This document shows, one piece after another, positions 33,573 to 45,712 of a DNA stretch of 64,000 bases (the stretch's first letter is position 1; every line of letters starts with the position of its first letter). The position numbers and the translations under genes were made by a program. This DNA comes from Cyanophora paradoxa (taxonomy: Eukaryota; Glaucocystophyceae; Cyanophorales; Cyanophoraceae). The DNA lies in the NCBI GenBank assembly GCA_004431415.1, contig QPMI01000015.1, positions 434,001 through 498,000 of the forward strand, read 5' to 3'. The notes beneath the pieces were generated by a model that saw nothing but the letters and a program-made list of their open reading frames with translations, did not search any database and was not told the origin of the DNA.

Positions 33573-36500
33573 TTAGGGGAGGCGCGTAAGGGCTGCGCGA
33601 CATGCGGCTGCGCAGGCGCGGGCCGAGGCGACGAGCCAGGGCCCCTCGGCCCCCTCCTCGCCGGCCGCCGCCCCCGCCTCGAGGGCGCGCCGCAGGAGGA
33701 AGGCGGCGGCGGCGGCGTCCCGGGCGGCGACGGGGCGCGGGCGGCCCGCAGGAGGAGCGACCCCGCGCAGGCGACCAGGCCGGCCGAGGCGAGAGCCGCC
33801 GCGTTCAGCGCCAGCCAGTGGCGCGGGTGGGCCCACTCGGGCGGGAAGGCCCGCAGCGAGGCCGGGTCGCGCGCGTGGGCGGCGGCGGCGGCGGCGCAGG
33901 CGGCGGCGAAGAGGGGCGGGCAGGGGGCGAGGCGGGGCAGCAGGCCCGCCCCAGCGCCGCGTCCACCACCGCCGCCTCCAGTGCGGCGTCGCCGCCGCCG
34001 CCGTACGCCGCGGCGAGGGCGGCGAGGGCGTCGCCGGCGGCCGCCGCGTCGGGCGAGACGGCGCCGAAGTAGCCCGCGGCGAGGGCCGAGGCGGCGCGCA
34101 GCGGGGCGGACACGGCGGCCTCCTCCTCGGGGGCGAGGGCAGAGCGGGCGCCGCGGTCGCGCAGGGCGAGCACGCGGCGCCAGTCGCCGGCCCCGCGAGC
34201 CCCGCCAGCGCCGCCGCCCAGCACCCGTGCAGCGGACTGGGCCCGGACGAAGACGCCTCGGGCTCCCAAAGGTCGAGGAGCGAGGCGAGGGCCGCCCAGT
34301 GCTCGGCTCCGGCGCCTCCACCGGCGCCGCCCGCCGCCGCCGCCGCGCAGCGCTCGAAGAGCGCTCGGCGGCCCTCCGCCGTCGTCGCCTCCCCGGGCGC
34401 CACCTGCGGCCCTCTAAGAACGCAAGTGCGAGGGAAAGCGAGGGGGGTACCGGCACGGAGGGGAAGGCGCGGGCGACGGCGGCGCGCGTGCGCAGCTCGA
34501 GGGCCGCCGCCGCGTCGTCATCGCCGCCGCCGCCCTGAGCCGAGCCGCCGGGGGCGCCGGCGGCGGAGGCTGCGGCTCCGGCGCCGGCGCCGGCCCAGCG
34601 CGCGGAGTGGCGAGCGAGGGACTGGAGCAGGTCGGCCCGCAGCTCCGCCCCCTCCAGATCGGGCGCCGGCGACGCGGCGAAGGCGCGGACGGCCTTGGCC
34701 AGCGCCGCCTGCAGCGCCGCCCGCTCCGCCCGCTCCGCCGCCTGCAGAAAAGAGCACCACCGAGTCAGCTTAGTAAGAAGATAGGGGGAGAAGGGAGCAC
34801 CGCGGCGGCATCGTCCAGCTCCTCCTCCTCCGCTTCGGAGAGGGGCGCGGCGGCCGCCAGGGCCGCCTCCACGCCCCCCGCGAGCCTGCGGCCGCCGCCT
34901 CCGCCGCCGCCGCCGCGCAGAGCTCCGGCAGGCCGCCCGCCGGCGCCGCCGAAGGGAAGAGCGCCGCCGCGGCACGGAGGAGGGCGCGCAGGGCCCGCGG
35001 GGCCGCCCCGCCCGCGCCGCCTCGCGCAGGGCCGCGCCGCAGGCCGCGGCGCCATCGGGGCCCCGGGGCGACGGCGGCCCGCAGGCGGGCGGCCACCGCG
35101 AGGGCCGCAGCCGCGCCGGCCGCCGGCACCGCCGCCGGCAGCTCGGCCGCCGCGGCCGCGAGCAGAGCGACGCCCTTCCTTGCCCGCTCCACGCGCCCCG
35201 CGGGGCCCGCAGCTGCCGTCTGAGCCGCCTGAGCCGCCGGCGCCGCCGCCTCGGCCTTGGACTTGCCCTTGCCCTTCCCTTTGGCGGGGGCCGCCGCCTC
35301 GGCGCCCTCCTCAGTGGGGGCGCCGGCGGCGGCCGCGGCGCGCGAGAGGCGCGTCAGCACAGCCTGCGCGGCGCCCGTCAGAGCTCAGATTTGATCTGAT
35401 CCGATCTGATCTGATCTGAGCGCCGCACCTGAGCCGAGTCGAGGTCGAGGCAGCCGCCGGGGACCGCCCCGAGGATACCCAGGTCCACCCGCGCCTCGCC
35501 CGCCACCTGGAGGGGGGTACAGTCAGTGAAGGCGAACGAGTGGGGGGAAGGAGTCGAGGGGGGGTACTGCACGCACGAGCTCCGCGAGGGCGGCGGCGTC
35601 TTCGGGCGCGAGCTTCTCTCCGAACCGCGCCGCGAGCTCCTCCCTGCGAACGAAGTGGGGTTAAAAAAAGGGGGGGGGGGGCAGGGGGGGGGGGTGAGGG
35701 GGGGAGGGGGGGAACAGACACGCGGGCCGGGGCGGGCGGCGGGTCGGAGCGCGTCAGGAGGCGGGCCAGGTACGCCCCGAAGACCTGCCGAAGACCCCGG
35801 GTTCGGGTTCGAAACCGGCGGGGGAGACATCATAACGGGCGGGGCGGACCGCCGACTGCGCCTCGGAGGCCGATCGCGAGGCGAAGGGGCCCATGCTGCG
35901 GCGGGATGAGATCCGGGGGGTACATGATGTTCAGAGAGGGGGGTACCGCGGCAGGAACTTTGCGAGCATTCCAACTGTGCCGTCGCTGGCGGCGGCGGCG
36001 GCGGCCTCCACGGCGGCCCGCCAGGCCGCCTCCGGGCTGGGCGCCGGGGGCGGCGGGACCGCCTCCTCCTTCTCCTCGTCTGGGCCCGGGGCGGGGAGGG
36101 GGAGGGACGCAAGGGAGAGGGGTAGGCCCGCGAAGGCAGGGTAGTCGAGCGTGGGGGACCCCCGCGAGAGCTTCTCCAGGTGCTGTCTGGGGGGTAAGGA
36201 AATCTCTCCAGAATAGTTGTGGGGGGTACAAGGACCTCGAGGTGGGCGGCGAAGGCGGCGGCGTGGGGCGCGAGCGCCGGCGCAGCGGAGGCGGAGGCGG
36301 AGGCGGCGCGCAGGGCGTCGGCGAGGAGGCGGAGGGCGGCGCCGAGGCGGGCGTGGTCGGCCCCCGGCAGGGCCGGCAGCGCGCGGGCCGCCAGGCGCCG
36401 CGCCAGCGCCGCCGGCCGCTGCAGCAGCTCCCGCTCGCCTTCCGCAAGCGCAGCCTGCGGCGCGGGCGCTTCAGAGGGCTTCTTTTGAGTAAATTTAAGA

Positions 36501-39500
36501 GAGAAAACTTCGCGCCTTGTGCGTGTCGCCCCAGGGACCCCCCGCGCCGGCCAGGAGGCCCTCCAGATGAGCCATGCGGACCTGCGGGCGGCGAGCTAAG
36601 GAAACAGAAGCGGAGGGGCGCGGGGGTGGGGGACGGGAGGCGTTGCGAGCCTGCCAAGTGGGGAGGGCGCAGCGGGCGCAGAGGGCGAGGGCCGAGGCAA
36701 GGCGCCCCGGGTCCCCCGAGCGAGCCAGCTCCAGCAGCACCGACCGCTGCCCCGGAACCGGCTCGGGCCGTGCGGGACGGGTGCGGGGCAGAGAAGGGGT
36801 GGTACCTGGTACTCCCGGTCGGAGGCGAAGCGGGGCACGTCGACGGCGACTATGCCCTCCGAGGCCGCCTGCGGGGGAGGGGGGGGGAAGGCGAGGGATC
36901 AGAGGGGTACGAAAACTACAAAAACAAAACAAGGAGGGGTACGGCGCGCGCGCCTGGAGCTGGCGGGCCTCGCCCGAGTCTCGAAAGACGCGCAGGCGCG
37001 AACGAAGGCGCTCCGCGGCCGCCTCATCCAGCGCGCCGCCCGCGGGGGCCGCCGAGGCCGCCGCCGCCGCCGCCGCCGCCTTTGACTTCTTTCCGGTGGC
37101 GGGGGCGGTGGCGGAGGGGCCGCCGCCGGGGAGGAGGAGGGGCGCGGCCCAGCGGGCGAGGGCGGCGGGGTGAGGGACTGGATGCAGCCGGGCGGGAGGG
37201 CGGCGCCCCCGGACGCGCGGAGGGCGGCGCGCGCTCCTTCCACGAAGAGAGCCGCGCTGGGGTCCTCCGGGCCTGGAGCGACTCGTCGGCGAGGAACGGG
37301 GCGAGGGCCGCGCCGCTGGGGCCCGCCCCGCCGCCCCGCTGCTCGGCGGCCGCCAGCGACGCCAGTGGGGGGTGGATGAGGCGGCGGAGGCGGCGCCGGC
37401 GGAGCGGAGGAGGGCCGAGGCGCGGAGACAGGCCCGGCCCACGAGGCGGGCGTCCTCGGGGGCCGGGCGGGGCCGCCCGTACCAGTCCAGGCCCGCCCCG
37501 CCCGCACCTCCGTCCGCTCGCCCGCGGCCCGCGAGAGCGCGGCGAGGGCGGCCGCGGCGGCGTCCGCGAGGCCCTGGGCCGAGGCCGCGTCCGCCGCCGG
37601 GACGGGCGCGCCGAGCGCGGCGGCGGAGGCGAGCACGTCGGCGGCGCGCCAGGCCTCGAGCAGCGGGCCGAGCTCCGCGGGCGGGCAGTGCGCGGCGGCG
37701 AAGCCGAGGAGGCGGGCGCGGTCGGCGGGGCGCGGGAGGAGGTCGCCGCGGGCGGCGAGGCGGGCGCAGGTGCGCCACGCGGGGCCGTACTGTTCCGCCG
37801 CGTTCGCCCCGCAGAGCGCCACCGCACGGTCCCCGTCCCCGCTGCCCGGCGCAGAGTTAAGAAGCGGTCAGATGCGGCTTTTTAGATCGTGTAGCGCGCT
37901 GTCTAGGTCTAGCTGTCTTGTTTAAGATGTCAAGATGCCTTGGCTAGGATTCTAACATGTTCTGCTAGATGTCTTGTTAGGATGTATGCTCTCTACAATT
38001 GGTAATATAATGTTATGCTTATAATGATCCAGCTCTCATGCTTATAATGTCTAGATGTCTTGGTGAGAAGTCTCTCCTGATCTAGCTGTCATGCTTATGG
38101 TGTCTAGATGTCTTGGTGACATTCGGGGCGCACCGGTCGAGGGCGTCGGCGGCGAGGATGTCGCGGGCGGCGGCGGCGGGGAGGCCGAGGAGCACCGCCA
38201 GCCGCTCCAGCGCCTCCCCCTTCCCGTGCGCCCTGCCCGCAGGTCAGCCGAATGGCTTTAAGGTTCTAAGGCGCCTCGGCTCTAAGGCTGTGAGGCTAAG
38301 AACTACGCGATTCAAGGTCCGCCGGTCAGCCGGCGCCTACGAGAAAGCTAGCGATCCGCGGCTCTGAGGCTCTAAGGCTACAAACTAGGCTGCAAATATA
38401 AGGCCCGCCAGCCAGCCGGCGCGGCTACATTTAAGGCTTCGCGGCTCGAAGGCTCCGAGGCTCTAAGGCCGAGAACTGCGCACTTGGGGTCGACGCGGAG
38501 TGCCTCCCGCAGGAGCTCCGCCCGGTCCGCCATCAGCCGCAGCTGCGGGGAGGCGGGGCGGGCCAAGTCAGAGGAGGGGAAGAGGAGAGGCCAAGGCAGG
38601 GCAAGCTAAGGCGGGCCACGGCACGGCTCTGCTCAGCGACAAGCGGAACGGGACGCAACGCAACGCTAGGCCAGGCTAGAAGAGGACGGAGCTAGGGTGG
38701 CTGCGGGGTCTAAGGGCGCGGGGCGGGTGCCGGGGCGGGTGCCGGGGCGAGGCGGGCCTGGAGGGGGAGGCGGGTCAGGCCCCAGGCGGGGAGCTCCCGG
38801 ACGGCCTCGAGGAGGCGGAGCTCGGCCCCCGCCTCCTCGCTCTCCGGCGCCAGCTCCAGGCTGGAGGGTACGTTAGAAGGTTGGGGGGGGGGGGCGGAGC
38901 GCTGACCAGGCGCGGGCGTCGTCGAGGGCGGGGTCGTGGTGCGAGGCGGCCGAGTTGAAGAGGGCGCGGGCCGCGGCGAGGGCGACGCCGTGGCCCACCT
39001 CGGGCGGCAGGAAGCGCTGCGGGGCCTTGGCCAGCGACGAGGGCGGCCGGGCGGCGGCGCGCGCCGTGCGGGCGGCGGAGAGGGCGGCGGCGGCGGCGCC
39101 GGCGGCGGCGCCGGCGACGGCGTGGGCGACGGAGGCGGCGACGGAGCCCGAGGGGGCCACGACGGCGGCGGTCTGCGCGGCGGCGTGCGCGGCCGCCTCG
39201 CGCGAGCTCGCGGCGGCCTCGCGCACCGCGTGGGCCACCGACGCGGCCGCGCCGCGGACGGCGTGCGTGGCGGCGGAGGGGACGGCGACGGCGGTGGCGG
39301 CGCGCCCGGCGAGCGAGGCGGCGGCGGCGGCGACGGAGCCGGCGGCGGCGGCGCCGCGGACGGCCGCGTCGGCGGCGGCGCGGCCGGCGAGGGAGGAGGG
39401 GCCGGAGGGGCCCAGGAGCAGCTCCCGGGCGAGGCGGAAGCGGCGGGCGTCCAGCAGAGCGGCGAGGAGCTCCGAGCGGGCGAAGTGGGGCGGCAGCAGC

Positions 39501-42500
39501 GGCGCGTACGCGCCGGCCTGCAGTCAGATCAGATCGGATCGGATCATATCGGATCGGATCGGATCGGATCGGATCGGAGCGGGCCTGGAGGGCGTCGAGG
39601 TCGCGGAGGAGCTCCTCCCGCACCCGCCGGTCACTGGAGCCGGCGTCCTTGCAGCTCTGCGCCGGCCCCGCCGGAAGCGAGTCAGGGCGAGACCGCCGAC
39701 GAGGGTTGACGAAGCTAAGGCGAGCAAGCACGCCGAGATTGCTAAATTTGGTAAAGGATCGCTAAAGCGCGAGATCGCAGTTTCAAGAAGAGAGCAATGG
39801 ATCGCTCAGCGGCGTCGGGCGCGCCTTGCGGGCGATCAGTGTGACGACGGCGCGGGCGTCGGCGACGTCGGCCTCCTCCCCGGCCCCCGCCATCAGCGCC
39901 CCCACGCTCCGCTCCACACCGCTGGCCCGGCCTTTAGGCGGCGCGAAGAGAGAAGAGGCACGGCAGGGCGCACTAGTTGGCGAGGGTCTCGGCGGCGGTG
40001 AGGGAGGCGTCGAAGCGGTCCGCCTCGTCCTGTACCCCCCGGGGCCCCGCCCCCGTCAGCACCTGTCCTAGCCCAAGCGCGGAGGGTCCCTCCCTACGGC
40101 CCAGCGGGGGTGGGGGGGGGGGGGGGGGGGGTACCTGGAGGGCGCGGAGCTCGGGGTCGAGCTCCTCGCGGTGCGAGTCCCGCTTCGGCAGGCTCTGCCC
40201 CCAGCGTAAGAGGGAGGGCGGGGGCGGCAGAGCGGGAGGGGCGGGAGGGGGCGGGAGGGCGGAGGGAGGGCGGCGTTGAAGGGAGGGAGGGAGGGCGGGG
40301 CGGAGGGGCAGGGGAAGGGAAAAAGAGGCAGGGGGGAGGGGCGGGAGCCCGTCCTATCCTAGCCCATGGGCTGGCGGGAGGAGGAAAGGGGGCGCGGCGG
40401 ACCACGAAGATGTCGTGGAGGGCGGCGAGGCAGGCGGGCCCGACCCCGCGGCACGCTCGCGCGCACGCCAGCGCTGCCCGCAGCAGCGCCACGTCTGCGC
40501 GCGCGCGCGCAGGGCGAGGCGGTGAGGAACAAAACGCGGGGGTAGAGTCGAATGTCTATCGATATCGCTCTTCAACAGGCGAGGACGGGAGGCACCGGTG
40601 GGGATGAGGCGCTCGGGCTCGGGGAGGTCGGCGCTGCTGGCGGCGGCGACGGCGGCCGCGAGGCGGAGGCCCTCGGGTCCCCGCGCAGCCTGCGAGGGGC
40701 CCCCGGGGCGGACGGCTCGGCGCGAGCGAGGGCGGCCGGGGGGCGCGGCGCCTTGAGCTTAACCTTGCTTCTAAAAGTCACACGGATTATTCTATATTAA
40801 GAAGATTTTAGGGCGTGGATGACGACGCTAGGGGAAAGTCCGTGTGGCTTCTTAGAGGATCATATAACGCCTCCTGTGACTTTTTAGCCTTGAGCGTAGC
40901 CTCCAGCTTAGCCGTCTTGAGCTAGGGCGCTCGATCTCAGAAGTGGCACGGACCTGCGCGGCCATCCACGCCCGCAGCGTCGCCTCGGACTGCGCGGCGG
41001 CGCGGGCCCGGCCCCGCAGCGCCGCCGCAATGTCCTGCGCCGCGTGAGCGCGGCGGGCGCGTGGGAAGGCGCGGGATCGACGACATCTAGGTCAATCGCA
41101 ATCGCGATCGGATCGGTGCGGGGCTAGCGAGCTGGCTAGGCGCGCTCCCTTGAGGCTACGAGCCGCGGCCAAGCGCGAGGGCGCACCTCGGGCGCGCAGC
41201 CGCGGGTGAGGGCCTCGAGGCGCGCCGCGGCGTCCATGCCGCGCCACTCCGCCAGCGTCAGCTCCTCGCACCCCGCCTCTGCGGGCGGAAATCAAAGAAG
41301 AACGGCATCAAGATCATGTGGGGCAGAGGCACTGCGGCGGCCCGTTACAGCCTTACGCAAGTTCTTCGAGCTTATGACCTAAATATTCGACTAAGGAATT
41401 ATTATTTTGATTATTATAAGGACGCGGCCGCCGTAGAGAGCGGCGGGGAGGTCGTCTCTGGAAGATCTCTAAGATTCCGACGAGAGATTTCATACTAATT
41501 CTAGCGAAGATTTCGTTCAGGAATTCTAGTACGGGGCGCGGGCGCCGCACGCACCGTAGAGGGCGGCGGTGAGGTCGGCGAGGTCGGCCTCGAGGGCCGC
41601 CAGCGCCCGCGCCGCCGCCCCGCCGGGCCCGGCCGAGGCCGCGCGCAGGCCCCGCCGGTCCAGCGCGGCCCGCACGAGGCCCAGCGCCACGTCGGGGAGG
41701 CCCGAGGCCGCCTCCACCTCCTCCGCACGCGCCGCGTACCTGCGAGCGAGCGATCGGGCCCCGCGATCAGCGAGGGAGGCGCGAAAGAGGCTAGGGTTCT
41801 AGGATCGAAGTCCAGAATGTCCAGAATGCGACTAGAATCCATTCTGGATTCTAGGATCGAAGTCCAGAATGCGACGAAGAGAGATCCGGCTTAGAGTAGG
41901 AAGAGGAACGATGAGTAGGAAGAGGAACGATGAGAGTGCGATAAAAGGGCTCTAGGATCAAGCGTAGAATGTAGGATGAAGGAAGGATGAAGAGTAGGGG
42001 GGTTTAGAATAGGACGAAGGGATTCAGGATTCTAGGATCGCGCGTGAAAACGCACCACCCGACGACGTCCTCCACTGTTAGGGGCCGCGAGTCCACGACA
42101 GCGGCCGCCGCGGCGGGGGCGGAGGCTTTGGCGTGCGGCGAAGCCTTGGGCGGATGCTTCCTCTTCTTGTCCGCGGGGGCGGCGGCGGGGGCCCCCGCGC
42201 CGACGCCCAGGCGGGCGCGAAGGGCCGGCGCCTCGGCAAAGTCGGGGGCCCGCCGCGCCGAAGAGGACCCTTCCTCCTCCTCCTCCTCGTCCTCGGGGTC
42301 GTCGTCGAAGCCCGGGGTGCCCAGGGAGGGGTGCAGGCGGGGCAGCAGCCGCGCGTACGACGGCATGCGCGAGGGGTCCGCCGTCGCCGGCACCCGCCGC
42401 AGCACCTCCAGGCGGCCCCGCGGCCCGATCTCCGCCCGGTGCCGTTCGAACAGCACCTACGGAGGCTTAGGCCTAGGGAGGGCATAGGCGTGCAAAGGGG

Positions 42501-45500
42501 GGAAGGAAAGGGGGGTACCGCGACGGCGCGGAAGTCCTCCGCGCGGGCGCGGGCGCGGGCCGCGCGCATCGGCTCCTCCGTCCGGAAGCGCCGGTACCCC
42601 TCCGCGTCGTACCGCTCCTCTGCGATGCGCGCGCCCCCGTCCATTCAAAAGAGTACCTCCTAGGCGGCCGGAAGGGGGTACTGCGCCGCGCGTACCGGAG
42701 CCACAGACGGCGACGTACGTGTCGAGGCGGTCCGAGTATTCGAGGGCCCGCAGCCGCAGCCGCAGGATCGCCGCCTCCTCCTCCGTTACGCTGCGGGGGT
42801 ACGCGATCAGAAGGGGTACAGGAAAGAAGGGGGTACGAGAGGCGCGCCTTTCGGGGTCCAGAGGCTCGTCGGGTGCGCCCAGGGCGGGGGGCGGGGCGGG
42901 GGCGGGACCCCCCGGCACGGGAGAGGGCGCCGGGCCGCCCCCGCGGCGCGCCCTCCTCACGTCCGTGTGGCGAATGACGTACCTGGGGGGGGGGGGAAGG
43001 AGGTCAGAGGGGGGGACCACAAGGAGGGGTACGGCGCGGACGCACGAGAGGAGTAGCCGCTGCTCCGACGCCGTTTCGCCGATGCGGTCCAGGCAGGCTC
43101 CCAGGGCCCAATGCCGGTCCTTTACTTTCTCCAGGTTGTCCTAGGGGAGAAAGAGGTGAGGGGGGTGCGTGTAAGAGTCGCAGGCGCAGGCGCGGGCGGC
43201 GTGCGGATGTACCGCGAGGTTGTGGCGATCGACCGGCGCGGACTGGAAGCGGCGCTGCGGGAGGGGAGGGGGAGGATTGATGGTGGTACAGAGGATAAAG
43301 AGGGGTACTGAGGACCTTGTACACAGAGTCGGGATTCAGGCCGTACGTGTTCGCGAGCGCGAGCGCCGTGCCGTACTCCCCCGCCTCCACCTGTACCCCC
43401 GGAAGGCTCGCCGGACGCGTACCCCCAATGGAGCGAGGGAAGGCGGGTACGGCACCTTGACCGTGAAGTAGGCCTGAGGGGATACCGGGCAGATGGAGAC
43501 GAGCCGGTACGTGCGCAGGATCTGCAGGCGGGGTACATAAGACAGGGAAGACAAGACGTAAGGGAGGTACGGACCGTCTGGGGCTCCTCGCCGCCCCTGA
43601 GGTACCAGCGGATGGCGCCGGCGGCGCGCCCGGCGGCGGCGCGGGCGGCGCGGGAGGCGAGGCGCCCCACCGCCGCGCGGAGGCCCGAGGAGCCCTCCCC
43701 CGCCTCCTCCTCCTCCTCCGGCGCCGCCGCCTCGCCCCGGACCAGGCGCCTCCGCTCTAGCTCCAGGAAGAGGGCACGGCCCGCCACGAGCCCGGCCCCC
43801 GCCGTGCCCCGCGGGAACCGCTCCGGCGCGTCGCCTGTACCCCCGTCAGGAGAGAGCGGGGAGGGGGGGAAATGACGGGGGGGGGGTACCGAGGAGGTTG
43901 CGCATGGCGGGGAGGGAGTAGACGGCGTAGGCGCCGGAGCGGTGCCCGACGAGGAGCGCGGAGGGCCCCCACCAGCGGACGCGCGCCGGCGGGTCCGCCG
44001 CCTCGCCGTCCTCGGCCGCCGCGCCCTCCTCGAGGGGCGAGAAGGAGGGCGCGGGGAGGCGCCGCCGGGCCAGCGCGCCGGCTCTGAGGTCCCAGAGCCA
44101 GAGCCCGCCCTCCGTGTCCAGCCCGGCCGCCGCCCCGCCCTCCCCGCCCACTGAGAGCTCCCACAGCGTCGCTGCGGGGTCCGCCGCGCGCAGCGCCCGG
44201 CGCGAGCCGGCGCGCCCCGTCCGGCCGGGGGCGCCCCGCGCCTTGTCGGCGCCGGCGCCGTGCGCGGCGGCGGCCGCGGCGGCGCGGCGGCGGGCGGCCT
44301 GCGGGGGCTCGAGGGCGCCTCCTCGGCGCGCGCGCCCTTGCCGTGCGGGGCGGCCAAGGGAGACAGGTACGGCGGCGCATCGCTGACGCTCCACGCGGCC
44401 ACCCACGGCGCCGGGCCCTCGTGCAGCACCGAGCCTGCGGCGGGCGCGGCTCGGCTCGGCTCGGCTCGGCTTCTCAGGCGCGGAGGGCCGCGCGGCTCGG
44501 AGCGGAGCCGAACGCACCGCTGGCAACCTCCTCGTCGCTGTGGCCGAAGACGCGCGCCCCGCCGACGACGGCGAGCCGCGTGCGCGCGTCGTAGGCGAGG
44601 CACGCCGCCCGCTGGAGCGCCCCCGAGCGAACAGCGCCGACCGCGCACAGCACCTCCGCGCCGGCCCCGGAGTCGCCCTTGTTCTTCTTCTTCGTCGCCG
44701 CTTTGCCGCCGGCGGCGCCGGCGGCGGCCGCCGTCTTCGCTTCGCCCTCTCCTTCGGAGCTCTCCGGCGGCGGCAGGGGCGCCTCGCCGCTGAGCCGCGC
44801 CCGCACCAGCCTCAGCGTCCCGTCGAACGAGAGCAGGAGAGCCTCGGCGGTCCCGTCCCCGTCCAGCAGCCTGCGCCGCCGCCGCGGCGCGCGTGAGCGG
44901 CGCGGGCGGGCGGTCTTTGCGCGGCGCGGGGCGCGCACGGGAGGACGGCGAGGCCGGCGAGGGGCCCGCGGGCGCCCGTGGCGCGCGGGTGGAGGACGGC
45001 GGCGCGGCCGCCGTCGCGCTCGGCGAGGAAGACGGCCCCCGTCGAGAGCGACGCGGCGACGAGGCGGGAGTCGCTGCTCCAGGCCAGCCGCCGGTAGGCC
45101 GGGTTCGCGTCCCGGAGCCCTGCGCACGCGCGGCGCGGCGGAAGGCCTAGGTCTTTGGTCTGCAGGCGCGCGGGCGGGGCGGGCGGGGCGGGCGCACGCT
45201 CGAGGAGGACGCGGGCCTCGCTGAAGCCACTGGCGCGCGGGATGAGCGCCGTCGACTCCGCGCCGCCCGATTCGCCGGCGAGGCGGAGCTCGAGCGCGTC
45301 GTCGGTGAGGACCGCCGCCGCGCCGCCGTCCGGCGAGACTTCGATGTGCCAGTCGCGCGGGCTCCCCTCCAGGCATCGCCGCACATCCGCGGGCACGCCC
45401 GCGAGCGGCCCGAAGCCCAGGCGCTCGAGCCATCCTGCGCCGGCTGAGCCACGGCGCGCGACGCGCGACCGAGCGCCGGGCGCACCCGCGTTGAACGCCG

Positions 45501-45673
45501 GTTCGACTTCGTCCGAGCCGCGGATCTCCTCCGTCTCCTTCGCAGCAGGTCAGGCGGGCCGCAGCGCGCGTTCGGGCGCGAACCATCTCGTCGTCGGGAG
45601 GCGGGTCCGGATTCCACGGCGGTTGGTGCTCGTGCATCACGTAGAGGATGCGCTGCGCCGCCACGGCCGCCAT
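33573..45673 (-). CDS. NBAS: NBAS / Sec39-family ER-Golgi tethering protein
   Basis: Homologue of metazoan NBAS (plant MAG2-complex Sec39 type), a subunit of the NRZ/Dsl1 tether for Golgi-to-ER vesicles; peripheral ER membrane. The start at 45673 reads MAAVAAQRILYVMHEHQPPW. The N-terminal propeller shows RLAWSSDSRLVAASLSTGAV, as in NBAS_N. The Sec39 region gives collinear matches to the human protein that I recall: EYGTALALANTYGLNPDSVY (43.35 kb), RHWALGACLDRIGETA (43.1 kb), RLRLRALEYSDRLDTYVAV (42.75 kb), ERYDAEGYRRFRTEEP (42.6 kb), RLEVLRRVPATADP with SYARLLP (42.4 kb) and RPLTVEDVVGW (42.07 kb). Ala-rich helical exons follow to CAGSLLLRAARAP near the C-terminus, with a TAA stop at 33573-33575. 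Dozens of introns are present, many starting GTACCCC. Exons between 34 and 42 kb are incompletely resolved. Confidence 0.88.
35385..35425. repeat. Intronic GATCT/GATCA pentamer repeat
   Basis: A degenerate run of GATCTGATCCGATCTGATCT-type units lies in an intron of the NBAS-like gene. A related (GATCG)n run occurs in another intron of the same gene at 39525-39580. Confidence 0.85.
37880..38135. repeat. Intronic degenerate repeat with TGTCTAGATGTCTTGGTGA
   Basis: An AT-rich intron of the NBAS-like gene. A 36-nt phrase beginning AGCT(C/G)TCATGCTTAT and ending TCTAGATGTCTTGGTGA occurs at 38031-38066 and 38084-38119; looser copies lie upstream from 37905. Confidence 0.8.
38255..38490. repeat. 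Intronic GGCTCTAAGGCT-type degenerate repeats
   Basis: Phrases such as GGCTCTAAGGCT, GGCTCTGAGGCTCTAAGGC and CGAAGGCTCCGAGGCTCTAA recur, alternating with GCCGGCG-containing spacers (CCGCCGGTCAGCCGGCGC; CCGCCAGCCAGCCGGCGC). They lie in an intron or introns of the NBAS-like gene. Confidence 0.75.
39525..39582. repeat. Intronic (GATCG)n pentamer repeat
   Basis: At least six consecutive GATCG units follow variant copies (GATCA, GATCAT), within an intron of the NBAS-like gene. Same pentamer family as 35385-35425. Confidence 0.9.
41795..42035. repeat. Intronic repeats around GGATCGAAGTCCAGAATG
   Basis: TTCTAGGATCGAAGTCCAGAAT occurs as two near-identical copies (about 41797 and 41851). AGTAGGAAGAGGAACGATGA is tandemly duplicated near 41896-41933. 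ATTCTAGGATC recurs near 42030. The repeats fill one intron of the NBAS-like gene. Confidence 0.8.
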
Positions 45674-45712
45674 GGCTGCGGGATGCTGTTCTCAGCTGGG
45701 GTACAAGTGCGG
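45674..45712. promoter_or_regulatory. Presumed bidirectional promoter, 39 bp between divergent ATGs
   Basis: The NBAS-like ATG (45671-45673, minus) and the ATG at 45713 (plus) are separated by 39 bp, so leaders must be very short or overlap the opposite gene. No TATA box is visible. The regulatory role is inferred from geometry only. Confidence 0.4.

Noticed and set aside
35540-37885. Long plus-strand open frame (781 codons) opposite the NBAS-like gene
   Set aside because: Gly/Arg-rich antisense shadow; the minus strand has collinear NBAS homology and splice sites.
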